A stretch of DNA of 64,000 bases from Candidatus Brocadia sp. WS118 (GTDB taxonomy: Bacteria; Planctomycetota; Brocadiia; Brocadiales; Brocadiaceae), in NCBI GenBank assembly GCA_007618135.1, contig PHFX01000151.1, positions 32,873 to 96,872 of the forward strand, in the 5' to 3' direction. The position numbers were made by a program, and so were the translations under genes. Positions 37,180-46,210 of the stretch are shown piece after piece. The notes under the pieces were generated by a model that saw only the letters and a program-made list of their open reading frames with translations, searched no databases and was not told the origin of the DNA. Positions within the stretch are counted from its first letter, which is position 1. Each line of letters starts with the position of its first letter.

Positions 37180-39690
37180 ATGAAAACCCAAATCTCATCT
37201 GCTAATAATTATTTATACGAACTCTTAAAAAAGAAATACCACACCTCAGAGATTGTGCGCGCACAGATAGACGGAATAAAAGAGCTGATCAAAGAAAAGG
37301 CAGCCAAGGAGCCGCTGAAATCTTTCAGCGTTAAGTTTAAGGGCGAGGTCATCGATAATTCTTTCGAAAAGACCCTGAGAATCATTTCCAAGCGTTTGTT
37401 TCTCAACGGCGAAATCAATACCATCCTCACCGTGAAAGAACAAGCTCTTGTGGAAGCAACGATAACCGCTACCCGAACCGAAATCGAGTCCCTTGTTCGA
37501 TGTCTTATGAAACCCCATGTTGTATTACATTATAAGAAAGGCGTTGAAAAGGGCGCAAGTAATCTTTTGATCATTGACGAAACGGAACAGGGCCAACTGG
37601 ATACTTGTGCACCGGATTACATCCATCGCAACTATATTACCCGCGCTGAATCATGTGAAAAATACACAGGGCGGTTAGGTGAATACTTAATTCTCAATGG
37701 GTTGCCATTAACTTCTGAAAAAATAGGCAGGGAGCTTCGTTTCAATAAAATTGAAACGAAAAATAAAATCTTTACAACAACAGGATTGAAAGAAATCTAT
37801 GTAAATCTCTGCTTTATTTCTTTGATCCTTAAGTTAGATTTAGAACAACATTACCTGAAGCTGAGAATATTTAACCTCCAGGAAAGTGATATTAAAATTG
37901 TCGAAGAAAAAATCGATGATCTTGGTTTCTTCGCCGATATTTTTAATCATATCGCCACAACGGACAATCCGCTGTTGTTTAATAAAGACTTATTTTTAGA
38001 TTTAATGCGGCTTGAACACATCATCGAAAATAATAACTGGAAGGCTATTCCCGCATATGCAGGTTATATCTATTCTGCATCCAGCAGACTGAATGGCCAG
38101 TTTAAGCTTCTGGAAGAATGCAGCCTGTTCTTAACATACGCGAATTGCATTGAAAAGTTTATTGCACGATTAGCAAAAAAATCCCTGAAAAACAAACCTG
38201 ATATTCTGAGTGAGCAGGAAAATTTAACGGCAAACTATCATGAATTAAGGAAATTACAAACCATTTCAAAACATCCGATGCTCCAAAATGACTACCAGGA
38301 ACTGCTGAATTCTTTTGAGAAACTTCTGGCATATCTCGATTTTTTGATGATAAAAGATACAGGCGCGGGCACATCGGGAACGCAGGAAGCGATTCAAATT
38401 GCTCAAAAATCCTCAAAAAAAATGGGCGCTATCCTGAAAAAATGCATTGAGTCTGTATTCTCCGTAACGATTGATATTTCAGCAAAGCCAGCTTTTCGCC
38501 AGGATCAAGTCTCTAAATCAGAACAAAAAGACCTTCAGCAACTTATCGGAAAGTTTAGGGTAAGTTTGGAAAAGTTATCAAAACTGAAGACCGTGTCCGG
38601 GAAAGACGCTTTTTTAGAAGCGAGAATGTGTGTGCCTCAGTTCACCAGATTGTCTCATATCCTTGACCAGTTGAAAGAATTAATAAAGAATATGGAAAAG
38701 CAGAGAGACCTTCAGGATCCCCTGAAGGCCATTTTTGCCACTTCCAACAAATTTGAAATGCTGCACAACGATTTAAGCGCCCTGGGAATATTGGAAAATA
38801 TTCGGGACCAGGAATCCGCCCGCGGGATATTAATGGAATTGCAAAGAATGCTCTTTGACAAACCTTTGAAGGAAGATGCTTACGGAAATATTATCAATAA
38901 GATTCAATCCCTCGAAGACTTTATTTTCAGCAAAGGCGCTACTGCAAAGAGACAAGACAGCAACGCGACTGTTTTTATGCCAAAATTGCACCAAAATCCT
39001 GCCTTTAAAAACCTTATTGATATTAAGACGGGTCTGAAAAATATCAGAGAAACAGAAACTCTGACCCGCAGAATTGATACCTTTAAAAACGACTTTGAGT
39101 TTTTTTCTTATAGCGCAAAAGAATTGGGCAATTTTTTGGCAGAGATCGAGAGTTTCCATGAAGAATTAAAAGACACCTGTTATTATCAAAATGTATCTGA
39201 ATTCGAAGCTATGGAGAATCGGCTCGACCAGTTGATTAATGCAGTAAAAAATATTGACCATCGGATTTCTTCATACACCAGGAATAAGGATAAAAAAATA
39301 TCCAGAGAACCTGATGTTCATATTGACTATTTAAAAAGCTCCCAGTTATTGAAAAAGAATTTGGAAAAGGCAATTCTTCTATTGCAAAATCAGATTGCTC
39401 AGATTGAAGGATTTATGCACGATATTGAAAGCAATTTACATCGCCATTCATTTATCCATTCCGGTGTAACCACAAGTGTTCTTTTCGATCAAATAACATA
39501 TTTGTTAAGCAATATCGACGTAAAATTGATTGATATGACGCACTCAATGGAAGAGATGTTCAAGGAAAGTGTCGGCACCATATTCCACTACCAGGTAGGA
39601 GAAGGTTTTAAGGAACCACAAAAAGAGGAAATCGAAGATCTCATGAAAGAAATTGATAAAAGAGCGATTGTCAGAGAATATGAAAAATGA
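37180..39690 (+). CDS. Large helical protein of unknown function
   Basis: This 836-residue protein has no signal peptide, no membrane helix and no enzyme motif that I recognise. It is rich in Lys, Glu, Leu and Ile with long heptad-like stretches, for example LLEECSLFLTYANCIEKFIA and LEKAILLLQNQIAQIEGF, suggesting coiled coils or helical bundles. The first 250 residues have some mixed character, with TGRLGEYLILNGLPLTSEKI resembling the 'lower the hurdle' (LGELLVxxGxIT) type of short motif. It overlaps the following gene by four bases, so the two products may work together. It could be a cytoplasmic scaffold. Confidence 0.75.
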   Translation: MKTQISSANNYLYELLKKKYHTSEIVRAQIDGIKELIKEKAAKEPLKSFSVKFKGEVIDNSFEKTLRIISKRLFLNGEINTILTVKEQALVEATITATRTEIESLVRCLMKPHVVLHYKKGVEKGASNLLIIDETEQGQLDTCAPDYIHRNYITRAESCEKYTGRLGEYLILNGLPLTSEKIGRELRFNKIETKNKIFTTTGLKEIYVNLCFISLILKLDLEQHYLKLRIFNLQESDIKIVEEKIDDLGFFADIFNHIATTDNPLLFNKDLFLDLMRLEHIIENNNWKAIPAYAGYIYSASSRLNGQFKLLEECSLFLTYANCIEKFIARLAKKSLKNKPDILSEQENLTANYHELRKLQTISKHPMLQNDYQELLNSFEKLLAYLDFLMIKDTGAGTSGTQEAIQIAQKSSKKMGAILKKCIESVFSVTIDISAKPAFRQDQVSKSEQKDLQQLIGKFRVSLEKLSKLKTVSGKDAFLEARMCVPQFTRLSHILDQLKELIKNMEKQRDLQDPLKAIFATSNKFEMLHNDLSALGILENIRDQESARGILMELQRMLFDKPLKEDAYGNIINKIQSLEDFIFSKGATAKRQDSNATVFMPKLHQNPAFKNLIDIKTGLKNIRETETLTRRIDTFKNDFEFFSYSAKELGNFLAEIESFHEELKDTCYYQNVSEFEAMENRLDQLINAVKNIDHRISSYTRNKDKKISREPDVHIDYLKSSQLLKKNLEKAILLLQNQIAQIEGFMHDIESNLHRHSFIHSGVTTSVLFDQITYLLSNIDVKLIDMTHSMEEMFKESVGTIFHYQVGEGFKEPQKEEIEDLMKEIDKRAIVREYEK

Positions 39691-40271
39691 TAAAAACTAT
39701 GAGCTCTTTCTTGAAAATAAAAAATCATGCAAGCACATCAAATATTGATTATGAAAAGCTACCGTTAGTTGATCTTCATGCGCCCAAAGCATTAAGTCTC
39801 AGAAACCGAACAAGAACGGCTACTTCAAATGATAGCCTTGTGCAGAATTTGGAGGATGCAAAAACAATTCTTGAACTTGCCGGTTTATGTGTCAACCTTT
39901 CTGTGGAAAATATCATTCATGCCCGTGAGAAGTATATGGTTGAAACACCACCCTATAATAAAACCGTGCCTTCTTTACAAAATTCTGATGGTGGCATGAG
40001 ACAGAAAGGGGGCCGGAGACCGCATTATTCACATCTTTTCGTATTAGATGACACCTTGATCTTTCAATCGTCTTGTTGCCTCCCCTTAAAAGTCATTGCT
40101 GCCAGTCTGGATGGTAATCCTGTTTCCGGAAGAGTTTTGTTCGCCAGACACTCTGAAGAAGGTGGCGGGAAATTAGCTTATGAATTCCAGGGCAAGGGCA
40201 CAGAAATAATTATAGATTTACAGCGCGGAGAAAGCTCACGGGCACAGCGACATATATTCCGGAAAATGTAA
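39687..40271 (+). CDS. Unknown protein, coupled to the helical protein
   Basis: This 194-residue protein starts at ATG 39687 inside the previous stop (ATGA). It has a low-complexity, basic N-terminal half and a C-terminal half of beta-strand character (SHLFVLDDTLIFQSSCCLPL ... KGTEIIIDLQRGESS). An arginine- and glycine-rich linker (GGMRQKGGRRP) joins them. No family is recognised. The coupling implies co-expression at similar levels with the 836-residue protein. A terminator follows 45 bases after the stop. Confidence 0.7.
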   Translation: MIKTMSSFLKIKNHASTSNIDYEKLPLVDLHAPKALSLRNRTRTATSNDSLVQNLEDAKTILELAGLCVNLSVENIIHAREKYMVETPPYNKTVPSLQNSDGGMRQKGGRRPHYSHLFVLDDTLIFQSSCCLPLKVIAASLDGNPVSGRVLFARHSEEGGGKLAYEFQGKGTEIIIDLQRGESSRAQRHIFRKM

Positions 40272-40316
40272 TTTAAAAAAGAGAAAAACCACGGCTCAGA
40301 ATAATTACTTGCCATA

Positions 40317-40355
40317 AAAAAATCCTTGGGAGACTGAAATCCCCAAGGATTTTTT
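40317..40355 (+). terminator. Rho-independent terminator
   Basis: AAAAAATCCTTGGG and CCCCAAGGATTTTTT pair around a ten-base loop, ending the three-gene unknown operon. Confidence 0.9.
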
Positions 40356-40357
40356 CA

Positions 40358-40436
40358 TTAGGCCTTCGGATACTTTCCCCCCCTGTTTCCCCCCGTTTAC
40401 GGGGGGATTATGGGGGGTAATTGAAATTCCTGAACA
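40358..40436. repeat. C/G-tract palindromic repeat, family 3, copy 1
   Basis: It begins TTAGGCCTTCGG and contains CCCCCCCTGTTTCCCCCCG and then CGGGGGGATTATGGGGGG, which pair as an inverted repeat. It ends in TTGAAATTCCTGAAC. The copy at 42037-42118 is nearly identical. Confidence 0.8.
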
Positions 40437-40470
40437 TGAACATTTAATTACGAAGGATATTTGCTAACCA

Positions 40471-40932
40471 TTATATCCATTCTTCGGATAAAATGTTTCC
40501 TTCGAGTCCAACAACAACCTGTTTGATTGGTATCTTGCGGGAGGCTTTTTCTGCGCCTTCCTTTGCAATTTGTGCCAGTCCAAAACAACAGGGAACTTGC
40601 ATGATCATAACGGTCAACGTATTTATCTTTGCGTCATCGATCAATGCCTTAATCTTTTCCGTATAAACTTCCTGATCAGAATCAAGCTTTGGACAGGCAA
40701 TCCCAATACTCTTTCCCTTCAGATAATCTTTATGGAAATCGCCGAGGGCAAAAGCCGTACAGTCCGCTGCCAGCAATATATCCTTACCCTGAAAATACGG
40801 CGCTTGCGGGGAAACTAAATGCATCTGTATCGGCCACTGTCTTAATTGAGAAGGGCGTTTTCCCGTTTCACTACCCTCCTGAGCCGTCTTTTCGCTAAAA
40901 TCCATGGTTCTTGATCCTGGACATCCACTCAT
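40471..40932 (-). CDS. Iron-sulfur-associated protein (hydroxylamine-reductase-linked ferredoxin family)
   Basis: This 153-residue protein begins MSGCPGSRTMDFSE and has PSQLRQWPIQMHLVSPQAPY, DILLAADCTAFALGDFHKDY, ACPKLDSDQE and VPCCFGL. These blocks match the C-terminal module of 4Fe-4S proteins that often accompany hybrid-cluster proteins. The usual N-terminal CxxCxxCxxxCP ferredoxin part is absent, so this is the truncated or stand-alone form. The remaining cysteines could still bind metal. It starts inside the stop of the hemerythrin gene (four-base overlap), implying joint expression and a role in nitrosative or oxidative stress. Confidence 0.75.
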   Translation of the reverse strand: MSGCPGSRTMDFSEKTAQEGSETGKRPSQLRQWPIQMHLVSPQAPYFQGKDILLAADCTAFALGDFHKDYLKGKSIGIACPKLDSDQEVYTEKIKALIDDAKINTLTVMIMQVPCCFGLAQIAKEGAEKASRKIPIKQVVVGLEGNILSEEWI

Positions 40933-41732
40933 TTTACAACCTCCTGTAAAAATTTTTCTTCTAAATCAGCAATAAACTTTTCGTACTTTTTTGGTAATTC
41001 CTCACCTACCGAAGCGTCCGCTTCGTTACACCGGCGAAACATTTCACCGACCTGAGTTGTTGATAGCTGGCGATCGATCCATGGATAAAGAATTTCATCC
41101 TCTTTTTTGATATGCTGGGTGAGCAATTCCCGGTAGGCAAGCATGTTTTGCTTAATTTGCGCTTTATTCCCTTTTTCAGCTCCTTCAACAACCTGTCTGA
41201 TATAACCTCTTCCTGTGTCATGGTCTTTATACATAACCTGGATAATCTCTGCCTTTTCGTCAACATATTTAAACAAAATATCCTCTTCTTTCATGTGGTG
41301 ATATTTGTCTGCATAAGTACGAATAAAATCAACGCACCTCAAGACCAAATCCTTATCCACCTTCATACTAGTTTCGATATAATCCGCAATGGTTGGGATT
41401 AAAGCCAGGAGCCGTTTGATCAAGACATGCTCGTCTACAAGTTTTTTGACCGGTGGTGAATACGTGATTTTCTTCGGCGCCGCTTTTTTTGTTGCATCTA
41501 TCACCGGTTTTGCAACATTTCTATCCGGATAAATAGCCTTTTCTATTCGGTACATCAAGGTAGCTTCTTTTTCCGGGTCAAGATTATGGATTCCCACAAC
41601 ATCCTTTAAAAGGCAGCTACCTACGGAACACGGGACACAGCCAATGCCATATTCATCAAGAATACGGCCTACTTCAGGACAAGAATCGATGATCTTTTTT
41701 ATTTCTTTATTTAGTACATTCTCCAAAAACAC
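40929..41732 (-). CDS. Hemerythrin HHE protein with DUF1858-like N-terminus
   Basis: This 267-residue protein has a short N-terminal domain (about 1-75, DSCPEVGRILDEYGIGCVPC) typical of DUF1858/DUF542-like domains seen in Ric/YtfE repair proteins. A hemerythrin-like four-helix diiron domain follows: VDEHVLIKRLL, YHHMKEEDILF, DHDTGRGYIR and HIKKEDEILYPW. YtfE-type proteins handle NO or repair iron clusters damaged by it; O2 sensing is the alternative. It is translationally coupled to the Fe-S protein downstream. The start at 41732 lies behind a GGAGG motif. Confidence 0.9.
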   Translation of the reverse strand: MFLENVLNKEIKKIIDSCPEVGRILDEYGIGCVPCSVGSCLLKDVVGIHNLDPEKEATLMYRIEKAIYPDRNVAKPVIDATKKAAPKKITYSPPVKKLVDEHVLIKRLLALIPTIADYIETSMKVDKDLVLRCVDFIRTYADKYHHMKEEDILFKYVDEKAEIIQVMYKDHDTGRGYIRQVVEGAEKGNKAQIKQNMLAYRELLTQHIKKEDEILYPWIDRQLSTTQVGEMFRRCNEADASVGEELPKKYEKFIADLEEKFLQEVVK

Positions 41733-42246
41733 CCTCCTTATACGATAGTTTTATGGTATTCATTAATAAAAATTATTCTTACGTTAGCCTGCTTTTGGCA
41801 GCGACTTTAAGCCCTCCTTATTATGATGCGACCATTCTGGTCGCTCTCCATGGACCGGAGGGTTTTCTTCCCTCCTCACTTAAAAGAGGGGTCGGGGGCG
41901 TGTAACCATGCCTCTCACACACCCCTTTATCCATAAGGCAGGTCAACCGTATCCCCGGTTGACATCATAATGACAAGCGGGGACGCTTGTCCTACCAAAA
42001 GAGGGGAATTATAAAACGTTGAAATTCCTGAACCTTAATTAGGCCTTCGGCAACTTTCCCCCCCCTGTTTCCCCCAGTAAACGGGGGGATTATGGGTGGT
42101 AATTGAAATTCCTGTACCTTAAACTTATATTATAGCTAATAAGAGTATTTTATGTCAAGTTTTAATCCACCGCTGCATCCTCTCATTATAGAGGGAAATG
42201 GCTTTCATTGGTTTTATTTCTGGGTTCCTCTTCAATAATCAAAAAT
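41733..42246. other. Gene-free stretch packed with small palindromes
   Basis: About 510 bases. Recognisable pieces are GCGACCATTCTGGTCGC (41828-41844), GTCAACCGTATCCCCGGTTGAC (given as GTCAACCG/CGGTTGAC, about 41943-41964), GACAAGCGGGGACGCTTGTC (about 41972-41991), a TTGAAATTCCTGAACC box at 42019, and the family 3 repeat at 42037-42118. No gene is supported. Confidence 0.6.
42037..42118. repeat. C/G-tract palindromic repeat, family 3, copy 2
   Basis: It has the same order as the copy at 40358-40436: TTAGGCCTTCGG, then a C-rich tract, CGGGGGGATTATGGG, and TTGAAATTCCTGTACC at the end. Confidence 0.8.
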
Positions 42247-43839
42247 TTATCTATAAAAGTTGGTTGCCTCAGTCTCTTCAACCGGTCGCTTCAGGCAGTC
42301 CTCGATCATTTCGACCTTGAAACGAACGTCTCCGGGACTTAATGCCTTCACAACGACCTTCCAGGTTGCTGTTGCCTTTGGTGCAAGGCTTATTAAAGAA
42401 TCAAAAGTCACGTTCTTGCCAATGCATGTTCCCTTTGTTGGACCATCAGATGATATATACTGCATCGTGTCTTCGAGGACGCAGTTGATCTTGACATTGG
42501 TGCTGTAATCAGAGCCCTGGTTTGTCACGGTAATCTCGTATGTCTCATTGCCACCAACCTCTATGGGGTCCGTTATGTCAACTACTTCCAGCAAAATAGC
42601 CGCTACCCCGATTACATCGGTAGTAGCGGTTGCTGATACCGGGCTAGTGCATTCAGCCTTAACGGTTGCGGTATTTGTTACTTTACCAAGCCCCCTCCCC
42701 CGTAAAGTCACACTGACCTTTCTTGAATCACGAGGCAATAAAGTTCCTAAATTCCAGGTAACCGTGCTCCCGGTTAACATACCGCCCTGACTGGCCTTTC
42801 CAAAAGTAGCATTCCCGGGTATTGCGTCCTCAAGAATCGCTGATGCTGCCGGACCGTCGCCTTTATTGCTTACACCGATCGTATACGTAATATCGCGGCC
42901 GGTATAAATCCTTTCTGGTCCTTTTTTGGTAATGGTAAGAACTGGTTGTTTTACAACGGTTGTAGTCGTATTGGATTCGGCTTGCAGACCGCCTTCCGCT
43001 TCCACGGTTGCAGAATTATGAAATTTACCAGTCCTGTCTGCCTTTGCTGTAAAGGTAATCTCGCGCGATTCTCCCGCCCTTAACATGTCAATTTCCTGAA
43101 CTATATCGCTCCTGCCATCCATCGTCTTTAATCCTTCTGGCAGAGACTCTTTCACCTGTATTTTATGGGCGATACCCGTACCGGTATTACTTACCACAAG
43201 GGTTATTGGTATCGTATCACAGAATAACACCTCGGCTGGTGCACGCTTGGTAATAGTCAACTTCGGTTCCACAACACTTGCTATAAGGCAGAGCGGCGGC
43301 AAATTGTAGGTGACGTCGGTACAAAAGGGTATATCGCCTGTTTCCAATGATATGCCATTCACCCGGATTTCCTTCATTTCATGTGGACCCATGTCACCAA
43401 CAACCCATTTTACCGTACTCTCACCGGGACCTTTCTGAAACTTGGGCAGGGAGTTTCTAAGCTTATATTTATGGGAAAAAGTTTCGGTAATCTCAACATC
43501 CTGAACCTTTTCATCGGTAATGTTGGTAATTTTAATACTATAGTCAAAAGGCTTGCCGACTTGGATTTCCTGCGGTGCATTTTTTTCTATAAAGATAACA
43601 CCGTACTTCTTGTTAATGGTGGAAAAGGTTCTGCTGCTTTCACGTTTATCGTATGTAACTTTTGCCTCACCCGTGTGCAAACGTTCATGCCGTGGCCCGG
43701 GGTCTCCTTCAATATGTCCGTGCGCATATGGCGGTTTTTCGCTCAAAAAATCGCTTTGCCGGTAACTACAGCCATACACGCCAAATATTACCACCATGCA
43801 TAAAAGCATCAACGGATTTAGTCTCTTCCGCCAATTCAT
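42247..43839 (-). CDS. DUF11-repeat surface lipoprotein, paralogue A
   Basis: This 530-residue protein starts from ATG 43839, where AAAGGGG lies upstream; the in-frame start at 43959 adds 40 implausible residues. A lipoprotein signal ends at VYGC. The mature start contains EKPPYAHGHIEGDPGPRHER. Then come several tandem immunoglobulin-like DUF11 repeats, with phrases such as FDYSIKITNITDEKVQDVEI, VSNTGTGIAHKIQVKESLPE, VSNKGDGPAASAILEDAIPG and VTNQGSDYSTNVKINCVLED. Such repeats build surface or envelope proteins. It is a clear tandem duplicate of the gene at 44051-45667, from which it is separated by a terminator. Confidence 0.88.
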   Translation of the reverse strand: MNWRKRLNPLMLLCMVVIFGVYGCSYRQSDFLSEKPPYAHGHIEGDPGPRHERLHTGEAKVTYDKRESSRTFSTINKKYGVIFIEKNAPQEIQVGKPFDYSIKITNITDEKVQDVEITETFSHKYKLRNSLPKFQKGPGESTVKWVVGDMGPHEMKEIRVNGISLETGDIPFCTDVTYNLPPLCLIASVVEPKLTITKRAPAEVLFCDTIPITLVVSNTGTGIAHKIQVKESLPEGLKTMDGRSDIVQEIDMLRAGESREITFTAKADRTGKFHNSATVEAEGGLQAESNTTTTVVKQPVLTITKKGPERIYTGRDITYTIGVSNKGDGPAASAILEDAIPGNATFGKASQGGMLTGSTVTWNLGTLLPRDSRKVSVTLRGRGLGKVTNTATVKAECTSPVSATATTDVIGVAAILLEVVDITDPIEVGGNETYEITVTNQGSDYSTNVKINCVLEDTMQYISSDGPTKGTCIGKNVTFDSLISLAPKATATWKVVVKALSPGDVRFKVEMIEDCLKRPVEETEATNFYR

Positions 43840-43906
43840 GCAACAACCCCTTTCAAAAAAACCTTGGATGTATTTAAAACATACCATACAAATAATCAGG
43901 AAACAA

Positions 43907-43944
43907 AGAAGGCCGGTGCGTGATGAACGCCCCGGCCTTCTTTT
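43907..43944 (-). terminator. Rho-independent terminator after DUF11 paralogue B
   Basis: AAGAAGGCCGG and CCGGCCTTCTTT form a GC-rich stem with a loop of about 14 bases and a T-rich flank on the minus strand. Confidence 0.88.
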
Positions 43945-44050
43945 GTATACTAAAACCACCTACACTTCAAGGAGATTCTAAAACTTCCTGCCTCCTCCAC
44001 CTCACTTCACCACCGGCTGCTTGTATCAGTTGCCGCAGTGAAAGAGAAGA

Positions 44051-45667
44051 TTACTTGTAGAAGTTTGTAGCCTCGGTCTCTTCTACCGGTCTGTGCAGGC
44101 AATCTTCTGTCATAGTAACTTTGAAACGTACATCACCCTCGTTCAATGCCTTTACTACAACTCTCCAAGCCGCTTTTGCCTTTGCAGCAAGCGTTGGCAA
44201 TGGTTCTAAGGTTACCGTCTTGCCATCAGCGGAAACACTTCCCGTTGTCGGTCCTGAAGATGATACGTACTGCATTTCATTCTCAAGCATGCAGGCTATT
44301 TTGATATTGGTACCTGTGTCAGAACCCTGATTGGTTACAACGATCTCATAGGTTTCGTTGTTTCCAACCTCAATGGGATCCTCTATATCGATTACTTCAA
44401 GCAGGATTGCCGGGATACCTAACACCTCGGTTGTAGTCGTCGCTGCAACAGCCTCAGCGCATTCAGCCTTTGCTGTTACCGTGTTTTTCACCGTACCAAT
44501 GCCTGTGGGATTCAAAGTCAAAGTAAGGTTCTGTGAATCCTGAGGCTGTAAGGTTCCCACATTCCATGTAACCGTACTACCCGATAATGTAGCCCCCTGG
44601 CTGGCGTTTACCACTGATGCATTAGCAGGCACAGTATCTTCAACAACGGTTGATGTCGCGGGGCCGTTACCCTTATTGGTTACTACGATTTCATATGAAA
44701 TGTTGCGCCCTACAAACACCTTCTCCGCACTGCTTGCCTTTGTAATAGAAAGCACGGGCTGTTTTACCGATGTCGTGGTTGTGTTGGATTCTGCACTCAA
44801 CCCCCCGTCGGCAACCGCCATCGCAGTATTATTAAACTCGCCGATTTTTACTGCTTTTACCGTCAGGGTAACTTCTCTCGACTCGCCAGGCTTTAATGAA
44901 CCAACATCTAAAGTCACATCAGTTTGTCCGTCCTGTGTCTGCAATCCATCCGGCAGGGACTCCTTAACTTTAATATTGTTTGCCATACCCGTACCGGTAT
45001 TCGTGACGGTAAAGGTTAAGGGAATCATATCACAGAGAGAAACCTCCGATGGAGCACGCTTTGCAACGGTTATCCTCGGTTCCGTGATGACCGGGTCAAT
45101 GCAGAGTTCCGGCAAGCTATAGGTCACATCGGTACAGAAAGGCATATTTCCACTCTGAGTCGGAATACCGCATACCTTAATTTCTCTCGTTTCTTCCGGA
45201 CCTAGTTCACCCAAAAACCATTTTGCCACGCCTCCTCCGCTTCCCGCTCCCATTTCAGGCGTAGAACTTTTTACCTCAAAATTCTTAGGCAGGGTCTGAA
45301 TAACTTCAACGTTTTTCACCTTTCTTTTCGTAAGGTTAGTAGCTTTTACTACATAGCAATATTCCTGCCCCACGCTTCCGCTGCATGGTCCCATTTTTTG
45401 CAAATAGATAACACTGCAACAGTCCTTGTCATTTGTCGGGTATGCCCCATCGGCAGTGCACATATCTGGTTTTGGCGGCTCCGGTTCAACATGCATACGC
45501 TGATGCCTTGGTGGTGGTTCTCCTTCAACATGTCCATGGTAGTACGGTGGTTTTTCATGTTCATGTTTTATACCGCTTTCATATTTGAACATCCCGCACC
45601 CGTAAAGTGCAAATGACATCAAACCAGAAATACATAACAACTTATACATACTTTTGTTCAACCTCAT
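44051..45667 (-). CDS. DUF11-repeat surface lipoprotein, paralogue B
   Basis: This 538-residue protein has AAAGGAGGAGGTA directly before ATG 45667. The lipobox is ALYGC. The mature N-terminus contains EKPPYYHGHVEGEPPPRHQR, matching paralogue A, followed by a proline-rich and then cysteine-containing segment (PTNDKDCCSVIYLQKMGPCS). Four DUF11-type repeats follow (VVKATNLTKRKVKNVEVIQT, VTNTGTGMANNIKVKESLPD, VTNKGNGPATSTVVEDTVPA, VTNQGSDTGTNIKIACMLEN). It probably belongs to the envelope. The strong ribosome site suggests high expression. Confidence 0.9.
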   Translation of the reverse strand: MRLNKSMYKLLCISGLMSFALYGCGMFKYESGIKHEHEKPPYYHGHVEGEPPPRHQRMHVEPEPPKPDMCTADGAYPTNDKDCCSVIYLQKMGPCSGSVGQEYCYVVKATNLTKRKVKNVEVIQTLPKNFEVKSSTPEMGAGSGGGVAKWFLGELGPEETREIKVCGIPTQSGNMPFCTDVTYSLPELCIDPVITEPRITVAKRAPSEVSLCDMIPLTFTVTNTGTGMANNIKVKESLPDGLQTQDGQTDVTLDVGSLKPGESREVTLTVKAVKIGEFNNTAMAVADGGLSAESNTTTTSVKQPVLSITKASSAEKVFVGRNISYEIVVTNKGNGPATSTVVEDTVPANASVVNASQGATLSGSTVTWNVGTLQPQDSQNLTLTLNPTGIGTVKNTVTAKAECAEAVAATTTTEVLGIPAILLEVIDIEDPIEVGNNETYEIVVTNQGSDTGTNIKIACMLENEMQYVSSSGPTTGSVSADGKTVTLEPLPTLAAKAKAAWRVVVKALNEGDVRFKVTMTEDCLHRPVEETEATNFYK

Positions 45668-46210
45668 TACCTCCTCCTTTCTAAAAAGCTACATGATCTT
45701 TCAAGGATCCTCTTATTTCTCCTGAAACAAGCCAGCTCCTTTGCTGCTTAGGCAGCTTTTATCCCCCTTTTAAATTGAGTATCTATATAATCCCGAGAAC
45801 CTGAATCGGTAAACGCAAAAAGAAAGTTGTCATTGCGAACGAAGTGAAGCAATCCAAACCGTAGAGATTGCTTCGGGCTATCGCCCTCGCAATGACACGT
45901 GCATGGATACTTATTTATTACGTTTACTATATTTTGAGTGCTTAGGAAAAAAGCCTTACTGTTAAGATATACAATCCTTCGGCAGTAAGGCTATCTTTAT
46001 TATTCCCAGGGATGCATTACACTGCATCCCTCTTCAAATACATTATGTAAAGACCCTTTTACTTTGCGCCCCCTGATTACTCAGGGTTTACCTTTGTCAA
46101 AATTGTCAAGTATATAAAAATATATCTAATACCGGATAATGTCAAGAAAAATTTGTAAAATTTCAACCCGAGATACTTTTCTGAAATCGGTCAAAGTGGG
46201 CAATAACGTA
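45668..46210. other. Intergenic stretch with repeat and two hairpins
   Basis: About 540 bases: the family 2 element at 45810-45926, then hairpins at 45952-45992 (AGCCTTACTG ... CAGTAAGGCT) and 46008-46031 (AGGGATGCA ... TGCATCCCT). The hairpins could end minus-strand mltA transcripts or plus-strand readthrough. No gene is seen. Confidence 0.5.
45810..45926. repeat. Dispersed palindromic element, family 2, copy 3 (most complete)
   Basis: The left end TAAACGCAAAAAGAAAGT and the right end ACTTATTTATTACGTTTA are imperfect 18-bp inverted repeats. Inside, GTCATTGCGA and TCGCAATGAC form an inner inverted pair. The ends include TA on both sides, as expected if TA is the duplicated target, like IS630/mariner-type miniature elements. 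The size is 117 bases and it has no gene. Confidence 0.7.

Noticed and set aside
42260..42790. Plus-strand frames across the DUF11 genes
   Set aside because: Antisense shadows of threonine/valine-rich repeats give long but meaningless frames.
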